A model generated the notes under the pieces. That model did not search any database. It saw only the letters and a list, made by a program, of their open reading frames with translations, and was not told the origin of the DNA. Both the position numbers and the translations under genes were made by a program. From positions 1 through 21,071 of the forward strand of contig DASYBC010000123.1 in assembly GCA_036500965.1 (NCBI GenBank): a DNA stretch of 21,071 nucleotides, given 5' to 3'. How positions within the stretch are numbered: the first letter of the stretch is position 1; each line of letters opens with the position of its first letter. Shown one piece after another: positions 7,198-14,067 of the stretch. Source of the DNA: AP-15 sp036500965. Its GTDB lineage: Bacteria > Pseudomonadota > Alphaproteobacteria > ATCC43930 > CGMCC-115725.

Positions 7198-8322
7198 CTA
7201 TGCAGGTTGGGGCGCGAACCAGCTCCTACCGAACGGGATGGTCTTCTGGATACGCAGGGTGCCGCGTAGGCCCGCGCGTGAGAAGGTTTTCACTTCCTCA
7301 CGGTTCCACAATTGCAATACCCTCTCTTTCACATACCCACGCGGGTCATTTAACCCTCGTAACTCTGGCAAATTAAAAGACACACCAACGGCCACGATCT
7401 CGATTGCGGTTAAACCCACTCGACCGCGCGCTCTTCCGTCTTCGAACTGTCGTAATGCATCGTTTCCAAGCGCATCATGAAGTAGCGTAATTGTGTCTCG
7501 CAAATTCTTTTCTGCCTCAACATCGAATATTCCTCCCTCTGCGATCTCGATGATTCCTGCATCAATGTATTCCTCTACATCTAGTTTTCCATCGTAAGGG
7601 ATATATCTATAGACTAAAAATCGGGTGAGAAATTCTATATTTCGTTGTTGTCGCTGCTGATCTTCGGAAACGCGAAAAAGTGCACTGAACAGATCCCACT
7701 CTGTAAGCTTCCGCAATTTTTCAAAAAACTGGTCATTCACCATTACGATTATACAATTGCGTAATTCTTGTGCATTTGCGATTGAGCCTCCACCATTCAA
7801 TCTCTGGAACAACTCATATTTTGTATGAGGGTCACTCGGGCGCTTTAATATCTCAACACTTATACGGCTACGGCGGATTGTCAGTTGTAGATTTTTAGGG
7901 AGTTCATTCTGTTCCTCAACAGGAGTGTCGGCGATTGTTTCGGTTCCCTCCCACACGACGTTATGAAGTGAAGGTAAATATTTTGTCGATTCAAGGATAG
8001 AAGGGGGTTTGATTTCCCCATTAGGGCCTTCGAGCAGCCCCATAAACTCTAAGAGTGTCGAGATTCGTTGGAGACCGTCAACCAACTCCCATTTCCCGCT
8101 CGGCAATTCATAAACAAAAATCGACGGCAGGGGGATACCGATAAGTATGGACTCTATCAATCTCGATTTCTGTGATAGCTCCCATCGGAATAGCCGTTGA
8201 AAAACGGGGCTTATAATAAGCTCCTTGTCTTTATACATATTGACGATTTCACCAATCGACATCTGATAGGAGTCTGTGGTGACTGTCCGTTGAGCAGCCT
8301 CAATTTCTGTCATCAAATCCAT
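7198..8322 (-). CDS. DUF262 family protein (ParB-like nuclease fold)
   Basis: A 374-residue protein with an N-terminal DUF262 domain. PVFQRLFRW (39-47) is the family's QR motif, and VDGLQRISTL (81-90) corresponds to the DGQQR catalytic/nucleotide motif, here with Leu for the first Gln. DUF262 is the ParB/Srx-like domain of GmrS and other restriction or defence proteins and can bind or hydrolyse nucleotides. The DUF1524 HNH nuclease domain of full GmrSD/BrxU proteins is absent. The effector here is presumably the HEPN protein encoded 9 nt downstream. The ATG at 8322 is chosen for its AAAGGG 8 nt upstream; the open frame extends into the recombinase gene only as an overprint. AT-rich compared with the surrounding genome, consistent with an imported defence or abortive-infection module. 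Function is inferred from family and context. Confidence 0.85.
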   Translation of the reverse strand: MDLMTEIEAAQRTVTTDSYQMSIGEIVNMYKDKELIISPVFQRLFRWELSQKSRLIESILIGIPLPSIFVYELPSGKWELVDGLQRISTLLEFMGLLEGPNGEIKPPSILESTKYLPSLHNVVWEGTETIADTPVEEQNELPKNLQLTIRRSRISVEILKRPSDPHTKYELFQRLNGGGSIANAQELRNCIIVMVNDQFFEKLRKLTEWDLFSALFRVSEDQQRQQRNIEFLTRFLVYRYIPYDGKLDVEEYIDAGIIEIAEGGIFDVEAEKNLRDTITLLHDALGNDALRQFEDGRARGRVGLTAIEIVAVGVSFNLPELRGLNDPRGYVKERVLQLWNREEVKTFSRAGLRGTLRIQKTIPFGRSWFAPQPA

Positions 8323-8387
8323 TGCATCGACCCTTTGCCCATAACGCCTCAGCGGGTGCGGTGTTTCCTCACCAATTTCGTCCCCCC

Positions 8388-8932
8388 TTATATGGTGAGG
8401 CGGGAAATCGTGCTCTGACTGACATTGTAGCTGCGGGCGACGCTGCGCTGCGTCTCTCCGGCGTCGAGGCGAGCGCGGGCCTCTTTCTGCTGGTGCGAGG
8501 TGAGGATTGGCTTGCGACCGAATTTGACGCCCTTGGCCTTGGCGTCGCCCGGCCGCGCGCGGTGCGTTCCAGAATGCGGCGGCGCTCCAACTTGGCGGCG
8601 ACACCGAGGATCGCGAGGACGATCTCGGCAAAATCGGATGTGGTGTCGAGATAAGGCTCGGGCAGCGAACGGATACCGGCTCCGGCGCGCTGCATCTCGC
8701 GGGCGATGACCAGCAAGTCGGTCGTATCGCGCGACAGCCGGTCAACGGCCGGGGTTATCACCACGTCGCCGGGGACAAGGGCCTTCATCAATTTGGCAAG
8801 CTGCGGCCGGTCGGCGGTCGTGCCGGTGATCTTCTCGCGGAATACCTTTTCGCAGCCCGTCGCCTTAAGTTGGGCGACCTGGCCGCTCTCGTCCTGTGCA
8901 GCCGTCGAGACGCGGGCGTAGCCGTAGATCAT
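8388..8932 (-). pseudogene. Serine recombinase (resolvase/invertase), frameshifted
   Basis: The N-terminal part is a standard resolvase catalytic domain: MIYGYARVSTAAQD with the nucleophile Ser, then VDRLSRDTTDLL and an LERRRILERTARGRA helix. At about 8545-8552 one base appears to be missing. The original frame then turns into low-complexity sequence (TPRPRASNSVASQ) and runs to 8369. The adjacent frame supplies the expected ending: DAKAKGVKFGRKPILTSHQQ, a helix-turn-helix with ARSYNVSQSTISRL and a stop at 8388-8390. Joined, the protein would have about 181 residues, normal for this family. Either it is inactivated or the base was lost in sequencing. The ATG at 8932 gives the family's usual MIYGYARVST start, with a GTG two codons earlier. 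It is upstream of DUF262-HEPN and likely belongs to the element that delivered them. Confidence 0.88.
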
Positions 8933-8938
8933 GCCCAC

Positions 8939-9303
8939 GATTGTGCATCAGAAGTCTGCATCGGAAAAGATCAATTGTATCAAGCCCGTCGCGACAATGC
9001 AGATATCTTCCATTTCGCGACATGGCTCAGCCGGGCGTCGAGGTCAATTCCGTCGCTTCCGGGAAATGACGATATACCAGAATACTCGTTCTGACCGCTC
9101 GGCCGGTCGCGCTAAAATTACCGCAATCGCATCGTATGTTGCGGTCCGGCTTGGTGGGGGGGGGGCACGCGTGCAGCAGAGGAGATGTCGGTGCGGTCGG
9201 ATTGGGCTGGGGCGCCTGTAAATCACCTGCAAAAAACAGGTGGAACAGGAGTGGGGGGACGCTTCGCCGAGGGCGGGACGCGCGATCCTGCGGGCGGGAT
9301 ACG
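8939..9303. other. Intergenic region with G10 tract and hairpin
   Basis: No gene is supported. The stretch contains a run of ten G (9156-9165) and a hairpin CACCTG/CAGGTG (9223-9228 with 9236-9241) around an A-rich loop. It separates the recombinase from the divergently oriented glycosylase-family gene and should hold both promoters. Confidence 0.5.
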
Positions 9304-9921
9304 CTGAGCGACGAATTCGACCGGCTTCTCGCCGAGATCCGTGGCTGCCGGGTGTGCGCGGCGCAATTGCCGCTCGGACCGCGCCCGGTCGTGCGTGGAC
9401 GGCCTTCGGCGCAATTGCTGATCGTCAGCCAGGCGCCGGGAACCCGGGTGCACCGGACCGGGCTGTCGTTTGACGACAGGAGCGGCGATCGATTGCGCGA
9501 TTGGCTCGGGCTCGACCGCGCGGCATTTTACGACGAGAGCCGGGTGGCGGTCATGCCGATCGGCTTCTGCTATCCCGGACGGAGCAAAGGCGGCGACCGG
9601 CCGCCGCGCCCTGAATGCGCGCCATTATGGCACGCGCGGCTGCGCGCCCTGTTGCCGGCGGTCGGCCTGACTGTGCTGGCCGGCAGCCATGCGATCCGCC
9701 ATTACCTGCCGGCGACCCGAACCGGCTCGATGACCGCGGCGATTGCGCGCTGGCGCGAGTTTTTGCCCTCGGTGTTTGTGTTGCCGCACCCGAGCTGGCG
9801 CGCGGCGCTGTGGCTGCGCGCCAACCCATGGTTTGAGGCCGAGGCCCTGCCGGTGCTGCGCGCGCGGGTCGCCGAAGCGCTCAGCCCGACGCCTCGATGC
9901 GCGCCATGTCGGCGTCGCTGA
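9304..9921 (+). CDS. Uracil-DNA glycosylase family protein
   Basis: A protein of about 205 residues resembling the short uracil-DNA glycosylase-like family of proteobacteria. It has an early CRVC pair (15-18), LLIVSQAPGTRVH (38-50, the GQAPG-type pocket motif with Ser for Gly), RLRDWLGL and VMPIGFCYPG (83-92). PPRPECAPLW follows, then the terminal LPHPSWRAALWLRANPWFE (160-178), equivalent to the HPSxRN DNA-intercalating motif. It probably binds damaged or uracil-containing DNA; the catalytic role is unproven for this subgroup. The start is uncertain: homology begins near LSDEFDRLL, where only a CTG (9304) is available, preceded by GGGCGGGAT. The ATG of the open frame at 9136 would add a non-homologous 56-residue tail. 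The 3' end overlaps the convergent metallopeptidase gene by 41 nt. Confidence 0.82.
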   Translation: MSDEFDRLLAEIRGCRVCAAQLPLGPRPVVRGRPSAQLLIVSQAPGTRVHRTGLSFDDRSGDRLRDWLGLDRAAFYDESRVAVMPIGFCYPGRSKGGDRPPRPECAPLWHARLRALLPAVGLTVLAGSHAIRHYLPATRTGSMTAAIARWREFLPSVFVLPHPSWRAALWLRANPWFEAEALPVLRARVAEALSPTPRCAPCRRR

Positions 9922-10288
9922 AACCGAAATGATGACCGATCTCGTGGATCAGCACATGGCGCACGAGATTGGCCAAGTCCTCGCCGGTCTCGCCGCAATA
10001 GGCGAGCATCGGCCGGCGATAGAGGAAAATCATGTCCATATGCGGGGTCGGGTCGGTGACGCTCTTGTACGGCAGGGCGACGCCGCGATAGAGGCCGAGA
10101 AGGTCGAACGGGCTCTTAAGGCCCATCGCCCGTCGGGTCGGCTCGTCCGGGAAATCCTCGACCCGGATTGTCACCCCGCCGAGATGGCGCCGGAATGGGC
10201 GCGGGATCGCGGCGAGCGCCTTGTTCGCCAGCCACTCGATATCGGCGATCGACGGGTCGGCAAGGGATGGCGCGAGCCGCCCGCTCAT
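9881..10288 (-). CDS. Zincin-like metallopeptidase family protein
   Basis: A 135-residue single-domain protein of the small bacterial 'metallopeptidase family' (minimal zincin). The zinc motif HEIGHHFG (H115, E116, H119) is followed by FSD, giving the HExxH..G.SD pattern typical of the family. The preceding IFLYRRPM (87-94) fits its beta strand next to the active site. Length is normal (120-140). It is presumed cytoplasmic because no signal peptide is seen, and its substrate is unknown. The ATG at 10288 has GGCGGCGGC just upstream; an upstream extension of the frame has no support. The 3' end overlaps the glycosylase-family gene convergently, and the 5' end faces the divergent carbinolamine dehydratase gene. 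Confidence 0.87.
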   Translation of the reverse strand: MSGRLAPSLADPSIADIEWLANKALAAIPRPFRRHLGGVTIRVEDFPDEPTRRAMGLKSPFDLLGLYRGVALPYKSVTDPTPHMDMIFLYRRPMLAYCGETGEDLANLVRHVLIHEIGHHFGFSDADMARIEASG

Positions 10289-10362
10289 GCCGCCGCCGCG
10301 CGCTTGATTTCCGGGATCCGATCGCGCATGTCCCTGTTGAGCGACGAGGATGGGAGAGCGAC

Positions 10363-10680
10363 ATGGTCGAAAAGCTGGTCGGGGCGGCGCGGCATGCCGC
10401 ACTCCATGAGCTCCATGGCTGGGCCGAGGTGGCCGACCGCGATGCGATCCGCAAGAGCTATCATTTCGGTAGTTTCTCGGAGGCCTGGGGCTTCATCTCG
10501 CGAATAGCGCTGCTCGCCGAGAAGATGGACCACCACCCCGAGCTGTTCAATGTCTACAACCGGGTCGAGATCGTGCTGGCGACCCATGATGTAGACGGGG
10601 TCAGCGAGCGCGACATCGCGCTCGCCCGCGGGATCGACGAGCTCGCCCCCGAGCGCGACCGCCGCCCGCCGCTGCCCTGA
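10363..10680 (+). CDS. phhB: Pterin-4a-carbinolamine dehydratase
   Basis: A 105-residue enzyme that dehydrates 4a-hydroxytetrahydrobiopterin to the quinonoid dihydropterin, recycling the cofactor of aromatic amino acid hydroxylases. Signature residues are clear: the active-site EKMDHHPELFNVYNRVEIVL (from 53) with two adjacent His, then LATHDVDGVSERDIALA, where THD is the conserved third pocket element. Length and fold pattern fit the family. GGGAGAG lies 4 nt before the ATG. No phenylalanine hydroxylase gene is in the window, so its role in Phe catabolism here is inferred only from the family. The stop codon is the first base triplet of a 15-bp tandem repeat. Confidence 0.93.
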   Translation: MVEKLVGAARHAALHELHGWAEVADRDAIRKSYHFGSFSEAWGFISRIALLAEKMDHHPELFNVYNRVEIVLATHDVDGVSERDIALARGIDELAPERDRRPPLP

Positions 10681-10737
10681 TCCCCTTGGGCCTGATCCCG
10701 ATGGGCCTGATCCCGATGGGCCTGATGCCCGCGGGCG
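10678..10737. repeat. Four tandem 15-bp units at the PCD stop codon
   Basis: Units of the form TGATCCCGATGGGCC occupy 10678-10692, 10693-10707, 10708-10722 and 10723-10737. The middle two are identical; the first and last are diverged. The first TGA is the stop of the carbinolamine dehydratase gene, so every unit carries an in-frame TGA. The array ends 3 bp before the stop codon of the convergent PagL-like gene. Confidence 0.9.
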
Positions 10738-10740
10738 CTG

Positions 10741-11316
10741 TTACGGAGCCTGCAGGCCTGGGGCAAGCGACCAGCGCAACGGCACGGTGAAGACGACATT
10801 GACCATTTCTTGGCCGGGGTTCTCTTTGCCGATCCCGGCGTTCGAGATGTGATAAAAGCCGACGCCGAGGCGGCGCTGATCGGCGAAGCGGTAGTCGAGC
10901 TCGGCGCCCGTGCGAAACTCCCACCACGCCCCGAGATCGAGGCCGTGGCCCGGCTCGAAATACCCTGCCGCGGCGGTCGGGGTCAGCACCAGATGGTACG
11001 GGAAATTGATGTCGAAGCCGAAGCCGAAATAGCCGTAAAAAGCGCCTTGGACTGTCCCCATGACGCCGACGAAGGGCGAGAAAATCCACAAGACATCGCC
11101 GAATCGGTATTCGCTTTCGACCATCAACACCCGCTCGGCATTCGGCTTTTTAGAGTCGGGAAGCACGTCGAAGACGCCGCCGCCGAGGGCGACGCGCGGC
11201 GGATCGCCGGGCGAGCCAAAGGTAACCATCTGCGCAGCGACAGGCCGCGCCGCCAACAGGCCGAGCGTCAGCAATGCCAGCGGCACAGCACCCTTCGCGG
11301 CTCCCCCGATATTCAC
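10741..11316 (-). CDS. PagL-like lipid A 3-O-deacylase (acyloxyacyl hydrolase)
   Basis: A 191-residue outer-membrane protein. A signal peptide (LALLTLGLLAARPVAAQ, cleaved near residue 29) precedes alternating beta-barrel strands such as WIFSPFVGVMGTVQGAFYGY. The signature GVGFYHISNAGIGKENPGQE (151-170) contains the PagL catalytic residues: H156, S158 and, 14 residues after the His as in Pseudomonas PagL, E170. The expected activity is removal of the 3-O acyl chain from lipid A. The start is GTG at 11316, with GAGGGGGGC upstream, because the nearby ATG is in another frame. The gene stands alone between the tandem repeat and prolyl iminopeptidase. Confidence 0.85.
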   Translation of the reverse strand: MNIGGAAKGAVPLALLTLGLLAARPVAAQMVTFGSPGDPPRVALGGGVFDVLPDSKKPNAERVLMVESEYRFGDVLWIFSPFVGVMGTVQGAFYGYFGFGFDINFPYHLVLTPTAAAGYFEPGHGLDLGAWWEFRTGAELDYRFADQRRLGVGFYHISNAGIGKENPGQEMVNVVFTVPLRWSLAPGLQAP

Positions 11317-11383
11317 ATTGCCCCCCTCGAGCTTGCGCCTGGATTGGAGCGGCGCATTCTAGCCGCAATCGCGAGGCCAGGCG

Positions 11384-12343
11384 CTACCAGCGCGCCCGCC
11401 GGCGCATGCGCTCGGTCGCCAGCACCAGCTGTTCGCGGATGCCCGGCTCCATCGCCGAATGGCCGGCGTCGGGGACGATCCGGTACTCCGCCTCGGGCCA
11501 GGCGCGGGCGAGCGCGTCGGCGCTGCCGATCGGGCATACCATGTCATAGCGCCCCTGGACGATGACCCCCGGCAGGTGGCGGATGCGGCCGATCCGGGCG
11601 ATCAGGTCGCGCTCGCCGGCGAACAGATGGCGGCGAAAGAAATGCGCTTCGATCCGGGCCAGGCCGAGGGCGAGCCGCTCCTCGCCAAAGGCGGACAGGG
11701 TCTCGGGGTTTGGCAGCAAGGTCGAGCAAGCGCCCTCATAAGTGCTCCAGGCGCGCGCCGCCGGCATGTGGACCGCCGGGTCCGGATCGAGCAGACGGCG
11801 GTGATAGGCGGCAAGGATATCGGCGCGCTCGGGCTCGGGCAGAAACCCGGCAAAGGCGCGCCATGCCTCGGGAAAGATCCGGCGCACGCCGTAGAGGAAC
11901 CAGTCGATTTCCTCGGCCCGGCACAGGAAAATCCCGCGCAGCACCAGCCCGGCGCAATGCTCGGGATGGGTTTCGGCGTAGTCGAGCGCTAAGGTCGAGC
12001 CCCACGAACCGCCGAACGCCAGCCAGCGATCGATTCCGAGCTCGCGGCGCAAGCGCTCGATGTCGGCGACGAGGTGGGCGGGCGAATTGTCCTGCGTCTC
12101 GCCAAGCGGAAGCGAACGGCCGGCGCCGCGCTGATCGAAGATCGCGATTCGCCAGCAATCGGGATCGAAGAAACGACGGTGCACCGCGGTTGCCCCGGCG
12201 CCCGGCCCGCCATGCAGAAACACCACCGGCGCGCCGCGCGGGTTGCCCGATTCCTCCCAGTACATCGTGTGTCGGTGATCGAGCCGGAGGGTCCCGGTCC
12301 GATAGGGCTCGATTGGCGGAAAGAGGTCGCGGCGGCTGATCAT
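11384..12343 (-). CDS. pip: Prolyl iminopeptidase
   Basis: A 319-residue alpha/beta hydrolase of the S33 family that releases N-terminal proline from peptides in the cytoplasm. The oxyanion motif HGGPG is at 44-48, the nucleophile elbow GGSWGS with Ser113, the acid in GRYDMVCP (D267) and the catalytic His in GHSAMEPG (H295). The opening LFPPIEPYRTGTLRLD is typical of bacterial Pip, and total length agrees. The ATG at 12343 gives that standard N-terminus. The open frame reaches 12421 only because the 121-bp repeat and flank happen to be open, so the longer start is rejected. The ribosome binding site is weak (GGCG). Confidence 0.95.
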   Translation of the reverse strand: MISRRDLFPPIEPYRTGTLRLDHRHTMYWEESGNPRGAPVVFLHGGPGAGATAVHRRFFDPDCWRIAIFDQRGAGRSLPLGETQDNSPAHLVADIERLRRELGIDRWLAFGGSWGSTLALDYAETHPEHCAGLVLRGIFLCRAEEIDWFLYGVRRIFPEAWRAFAGFLPEPERADILAAYHRRLLDPDPAVHMPAARAWSTYEGACSTLLPNPETLSAFGEERLALGLARIEAHFFRRHLFAGERDLIARIGRIRHLPGVIVQGRYDMVCPIGSADALARAWPEAEYRIVPDAGHSAMEPGIREQLVLATERMRRRARW

Positions 12344-12408
12344 CGCCGCGAGTTTAGGAGGCGGCGCCGAGAATCCATAGGCCCTAAAGCGCCGCCGCGC
12401 GGCATGAT

Positions 12409-12424
12409 GGCATCGCACCACTAG
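12409..12424 (-). repeat. 16-bp terminal fragment of the 121-bp repeat
   Basis: GGCATCGCACCACTAG at 12409-12424 is identical to the outer end of copy 2 at 12526-12541. The full element is therefore bordered on its other side by a second copy of its own end, sharing CTAG. This looks like the remnant of a tandem copy or of an excision event. Confidence 0.75.
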
Positions 12425-12541
12425 CGGTCCGATCGAAACGCTTGATTCCTAAGCGTTTCGTGAATCGGCCCACCAGATTTATACGTTGGTGGTGCGATTC
12501 GGCCAACGGATGGGAATCATCCGTCGGCATCGCACCACTAG
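12421..12541 (-). repeat. 121-bp structured repeat, copy 2 (inverted)
   Basis: The reverse complement of this segment matches 93-213 at 113 of 121 positions. Both terminal inverted repeats are better preserved here (CTAGCGGTCCGATC and CTAGTGGTGCGATG as read inward). The hairpins are conserved: CGAAACGCTT/AAGCGTTTCG is intact, and the inner stem is improved by one pair. It lies between prolyl iminopeptidase and the VWA gene, both transcribed leftward, and could act at RNA level in that intergenic space. Confidence 0.85.
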
Positions 12542-12583
12542 GGTGCGGTCGGCGCGTTCGGTTGCGGGCGGCGAGGACGAGCC

Positions 12584-13327
12584 TCAGCGAAGCGCAGCAG
12601 CCTGCTCGCCCGGCCGGCCGCCGGCGACGTCGATCTCCTTGGCCAGCTTGTTGGCCATCGCCTCGGCGAAGGATTTGAAGTTCTTGACCACGATCAAAAA
12701 TGCGTTGGGCCCGCCGATCACGTTCTGGCGATAGTAGTTGGGCAGGCCGCCGGGCGGATGGGTGTGGGCCGAATAGCCCATATTCGCCTCTTCGTTGATG
12801 ATCGCCAGCCCGTTGATGGTGATGCCGGCGGCGACCGCCTGATCGCGCGCATCGGCGAGCGGGCGGCCGGCATTGCTGTTGCCGTCGCCCGAGATGTCGA
12901 TGACGCGGTGCGCGGTGGTCCATTTCGCCTTGGCCAAATACGCTCTGGCGAAGTCGATCGCAGCGCTGATCGAGGTGCGGCCAGTAAAGGAGCGCGGCGC
13001 CTTGAGGATTGTGGCCGCCGCTGCGCCGCCGTCCTCCTCGTCGCGGATCTCGGTCCAGCCGAGCACGACCTGCTGGTCCTCCTCGCCCGACCATTCGACA
13101 AAGCACACCGCGATCGCGCCGCTCTTGGTCGCCCGGATCGCCTTGAGAACGCTCGGATCGGTCAGCGCCGCGGCATAGCCCTTGCGCTGCAATTCGAACT
13201 CGCTGTCGTCGATGCTGCGCGAGACATCGGCCGCGAGCACCACCTCGAGCCCGACCTCAGCGGCATCCGACGGTCCGGCCAATGAGACGAGAACCAGAAA
13301 CGCCATCGCGGCGCATGCAGATTTCAT
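12584..13327 (-). CDS. DUF1194 / von Willebrand factor A domain protein, exported
   Basis: A 247-residue protein with a Sec signal peptide (MKSACAAMAFLVLVSLAGPSDA) and a single VWA-type domain of the DUF1194 group. The metal-dependent adhesion site is visible: DVSRS (34-38), TGRTS in the middle and DISGDGNSN, giving the DxSxS..T..D arrangement. NYYRQNVIGGPNAFLIV near the C-terminus is characteristic of DUF1194. It is expected to be a periplasmic or secreted metal-binding interaction protein; the partner is unknown. The ATG at 13327 is preceded by GGAGAGAACG and starts the signal peptide, so the longer upstream frame is not used. The C-terminal stop lies 42 bp before repeat copy 2. Confidence 0.9.
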   Translation of the reverse strand: MKSACAAMAFLVLVSLAGPSDAAEVGLEVVLAADVSRSIDDSEFELQRKGYAAALTDPSVLKAIRATKSGAIAVCFVEWSGEEDQQVVLGWTEIRDEEDGGAAAATILKAPRSFTGRTSISAAIDFARAYLAKAKWTTAHRVIDISGDGNSNAGRPLADARDQAVAAGITINGLAIINEEANMGYSAHTHPPGGLPNYYRQNVIGGPNAFLIVVKNFKSFAEAMANKLAKEIDVAGGRPGEQAAALR

Positions 13328-13461
13328 CGTTCTCTCCGGTTCGCGGCTCCGCAGGATAAGACGGGGCGGCGTTGCGCGGAAGAGCCTTGCATTTCCGACG
13401 GCGCGGGCGGTCCTGTGCGGAATATCGGGCGGGAGCGGGCTTGGCGGAGTAGACTGCGCCG

Positions 13462-13908
13462 ATGGCCGCTCGACCGGATAGCGCCGCGGCGCTGCGATCA
13501 GCCGAAGAGATTTGCCGGCGGTCCGGCGGCCGCCTGACCCGCCTGCGCCGCGATGTGCTGGTGCTCGTGCTGTCGGCCGAGTGTCCGCTGACGGCGTATG
13601 AAATTCTCGACCTGCTGCGTCCGGACAATGCCTCGGCGACCCCGGCGAGTGTTTATCGCAGCCTCGATTTCCTGACCGAGCACGGCCTCGTCCATCGCAT
13701 CGAGAGCTCAAAGGCGTTTATCGCCTGCGCCATGCCGGACCATGCGCATCCGAGCCAGTTGCTGGTTTGCCGCCGGTGCGGCACCGCGGTCGAGACCGAG
13801 GACGCGCGGGTCGCCGCAGCCGCCGAGAAATTGGGGCGCCGGCTGGGCTTCGCCCTCGACCGGAGCACGGTAGAGCTGACCGGGCTCTGCCCGTCCTGCC
13901 AGCACTGA
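13462..13908 (+). CDS. zur: Zur-like transcriptional regulator (Fur family)
   Basis: A 148-residue Fur-family repressor. The winged-helix part includes LTAYEILDLLRP and ATPASVYRSLDFLTEHGLVHRI (59-80, recognition helix with the family's YRSLDFL). DHAHPSQLLVCRRCG (93-107) and GLCPSCQH (141-148) give two CxxC pairs (C103/C106, C143/C146), the structural zinc site. The HAHPSQLLVCRxCG wording is typical of zinc-sensing Zur rather than iron-sensing Fur. It should bind DNA when zinc-loaded and repress zinc uptake genes. Supporting context: two palindromic sites lie directly downstream in front of a TonB receptor operon. It is divergent from the VWA gene. Confidence 0.85.
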   Translation: MAARPDSAAALRSAEEICRRSGGRLTRLRRDVLVLVLSAECPLTAYEILDLLRPDNASATPASVYRSLDFLTEHGLVHRIESSKAFIACAMPDHAHPSQLLVCRRCGTAVETEDARVAAAAEKLGRRLGFALDRSTVELTGLCPSCQH

Positions 13909-13919
13909 ACCGCCAGTTG

Positions 13920-13959
13920 GGCGCGCCGCGAGCGCACCGCCGCGGGCGCCTTTTGTTTT
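13920..13959 (+). terminator. Intrinsic terminator of zur
   Basis: GGCGC-(G)-CCGCG (13920-13930) pairs with CGCGGGCGCC (13941-13950) with one bulged G and a 10-base loop. TTTTGTTTT follows at 13951-13959. It is a textbook intrinsic terminator 11 bp after the zur stop, insulating zur from the receptor operon, and its T-tract touches the first palindromic operator. Confidence 0.8.
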
Positions 13960-13973
13960 GATATATTGTATCA
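13959..13973. promoter_or_regulatory. Probable Zur box 1
   Basis: TGATATATTGTATCA has the form TGATA-N5-TATCA, an A/T-rich palindrome in an otherwise GC-rich gap. It shares this exact pattern with a second site 25 bp further on. Position between zur and a TonB receptor operon supports binding by Zur; the motif does not resemble the standard Fur box. Confidence 0.65.
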
Positions 13974-13983
13974 ACCGATAATT

Positions 13984-13998
13984 TGATACGTTATATCA
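13984..13998. promoter_or_regulatory. Probable Zur box 2
   Basis: TGATACGTTATATCA repeats the TGATA-N5-TATCA palindrome. Centre-to-centre distance to box 1 is 25 bp, about 2.4 helical turns. Both sites overlap the only AT-rich stretch where a promoter for the operon could lie, about 70-110 bp before the receptor ATG, so binding would block transcription. Confidence 0.65.
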
Positions 13999-14067
13999 TG
14001 CTTGGCTCTGCCGAGCCGAACCATTGTCCAGCGCCGCGGCGGCGCCCTTTCAAAGCGAGTAGAGGTG

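Noticed and set aside
8323..8745. Longer DUF262 protein reading back through the recombinase gene
   Set aside because: This part is an overprint of the recombinase coding DNA. A good AAAGGG-spaced ATG exists at 8322.
12344..12421. N-terminal extension of prolyl iminopeptidase into the repeat
   Set aside because: The added residues (VRCHHAARRRF..) are not part of the Pip family; the ATG at 12343 gives the usual start.
13328..13711. Upstream extension of the VWA protein
   Set aside because: It would bury a clear signal peptide and crosses the zur start region; the ATG at 13327 has a strong GGAGAG site.
13959..13998. Fur (iron) boxes instead of Zur boxes
   Set aside because: The sites lack the GATAATGATAATCATTATC-like pattern, and the adjacent regulator has Zur-type wording; Fur cannot be excluded without binding data.
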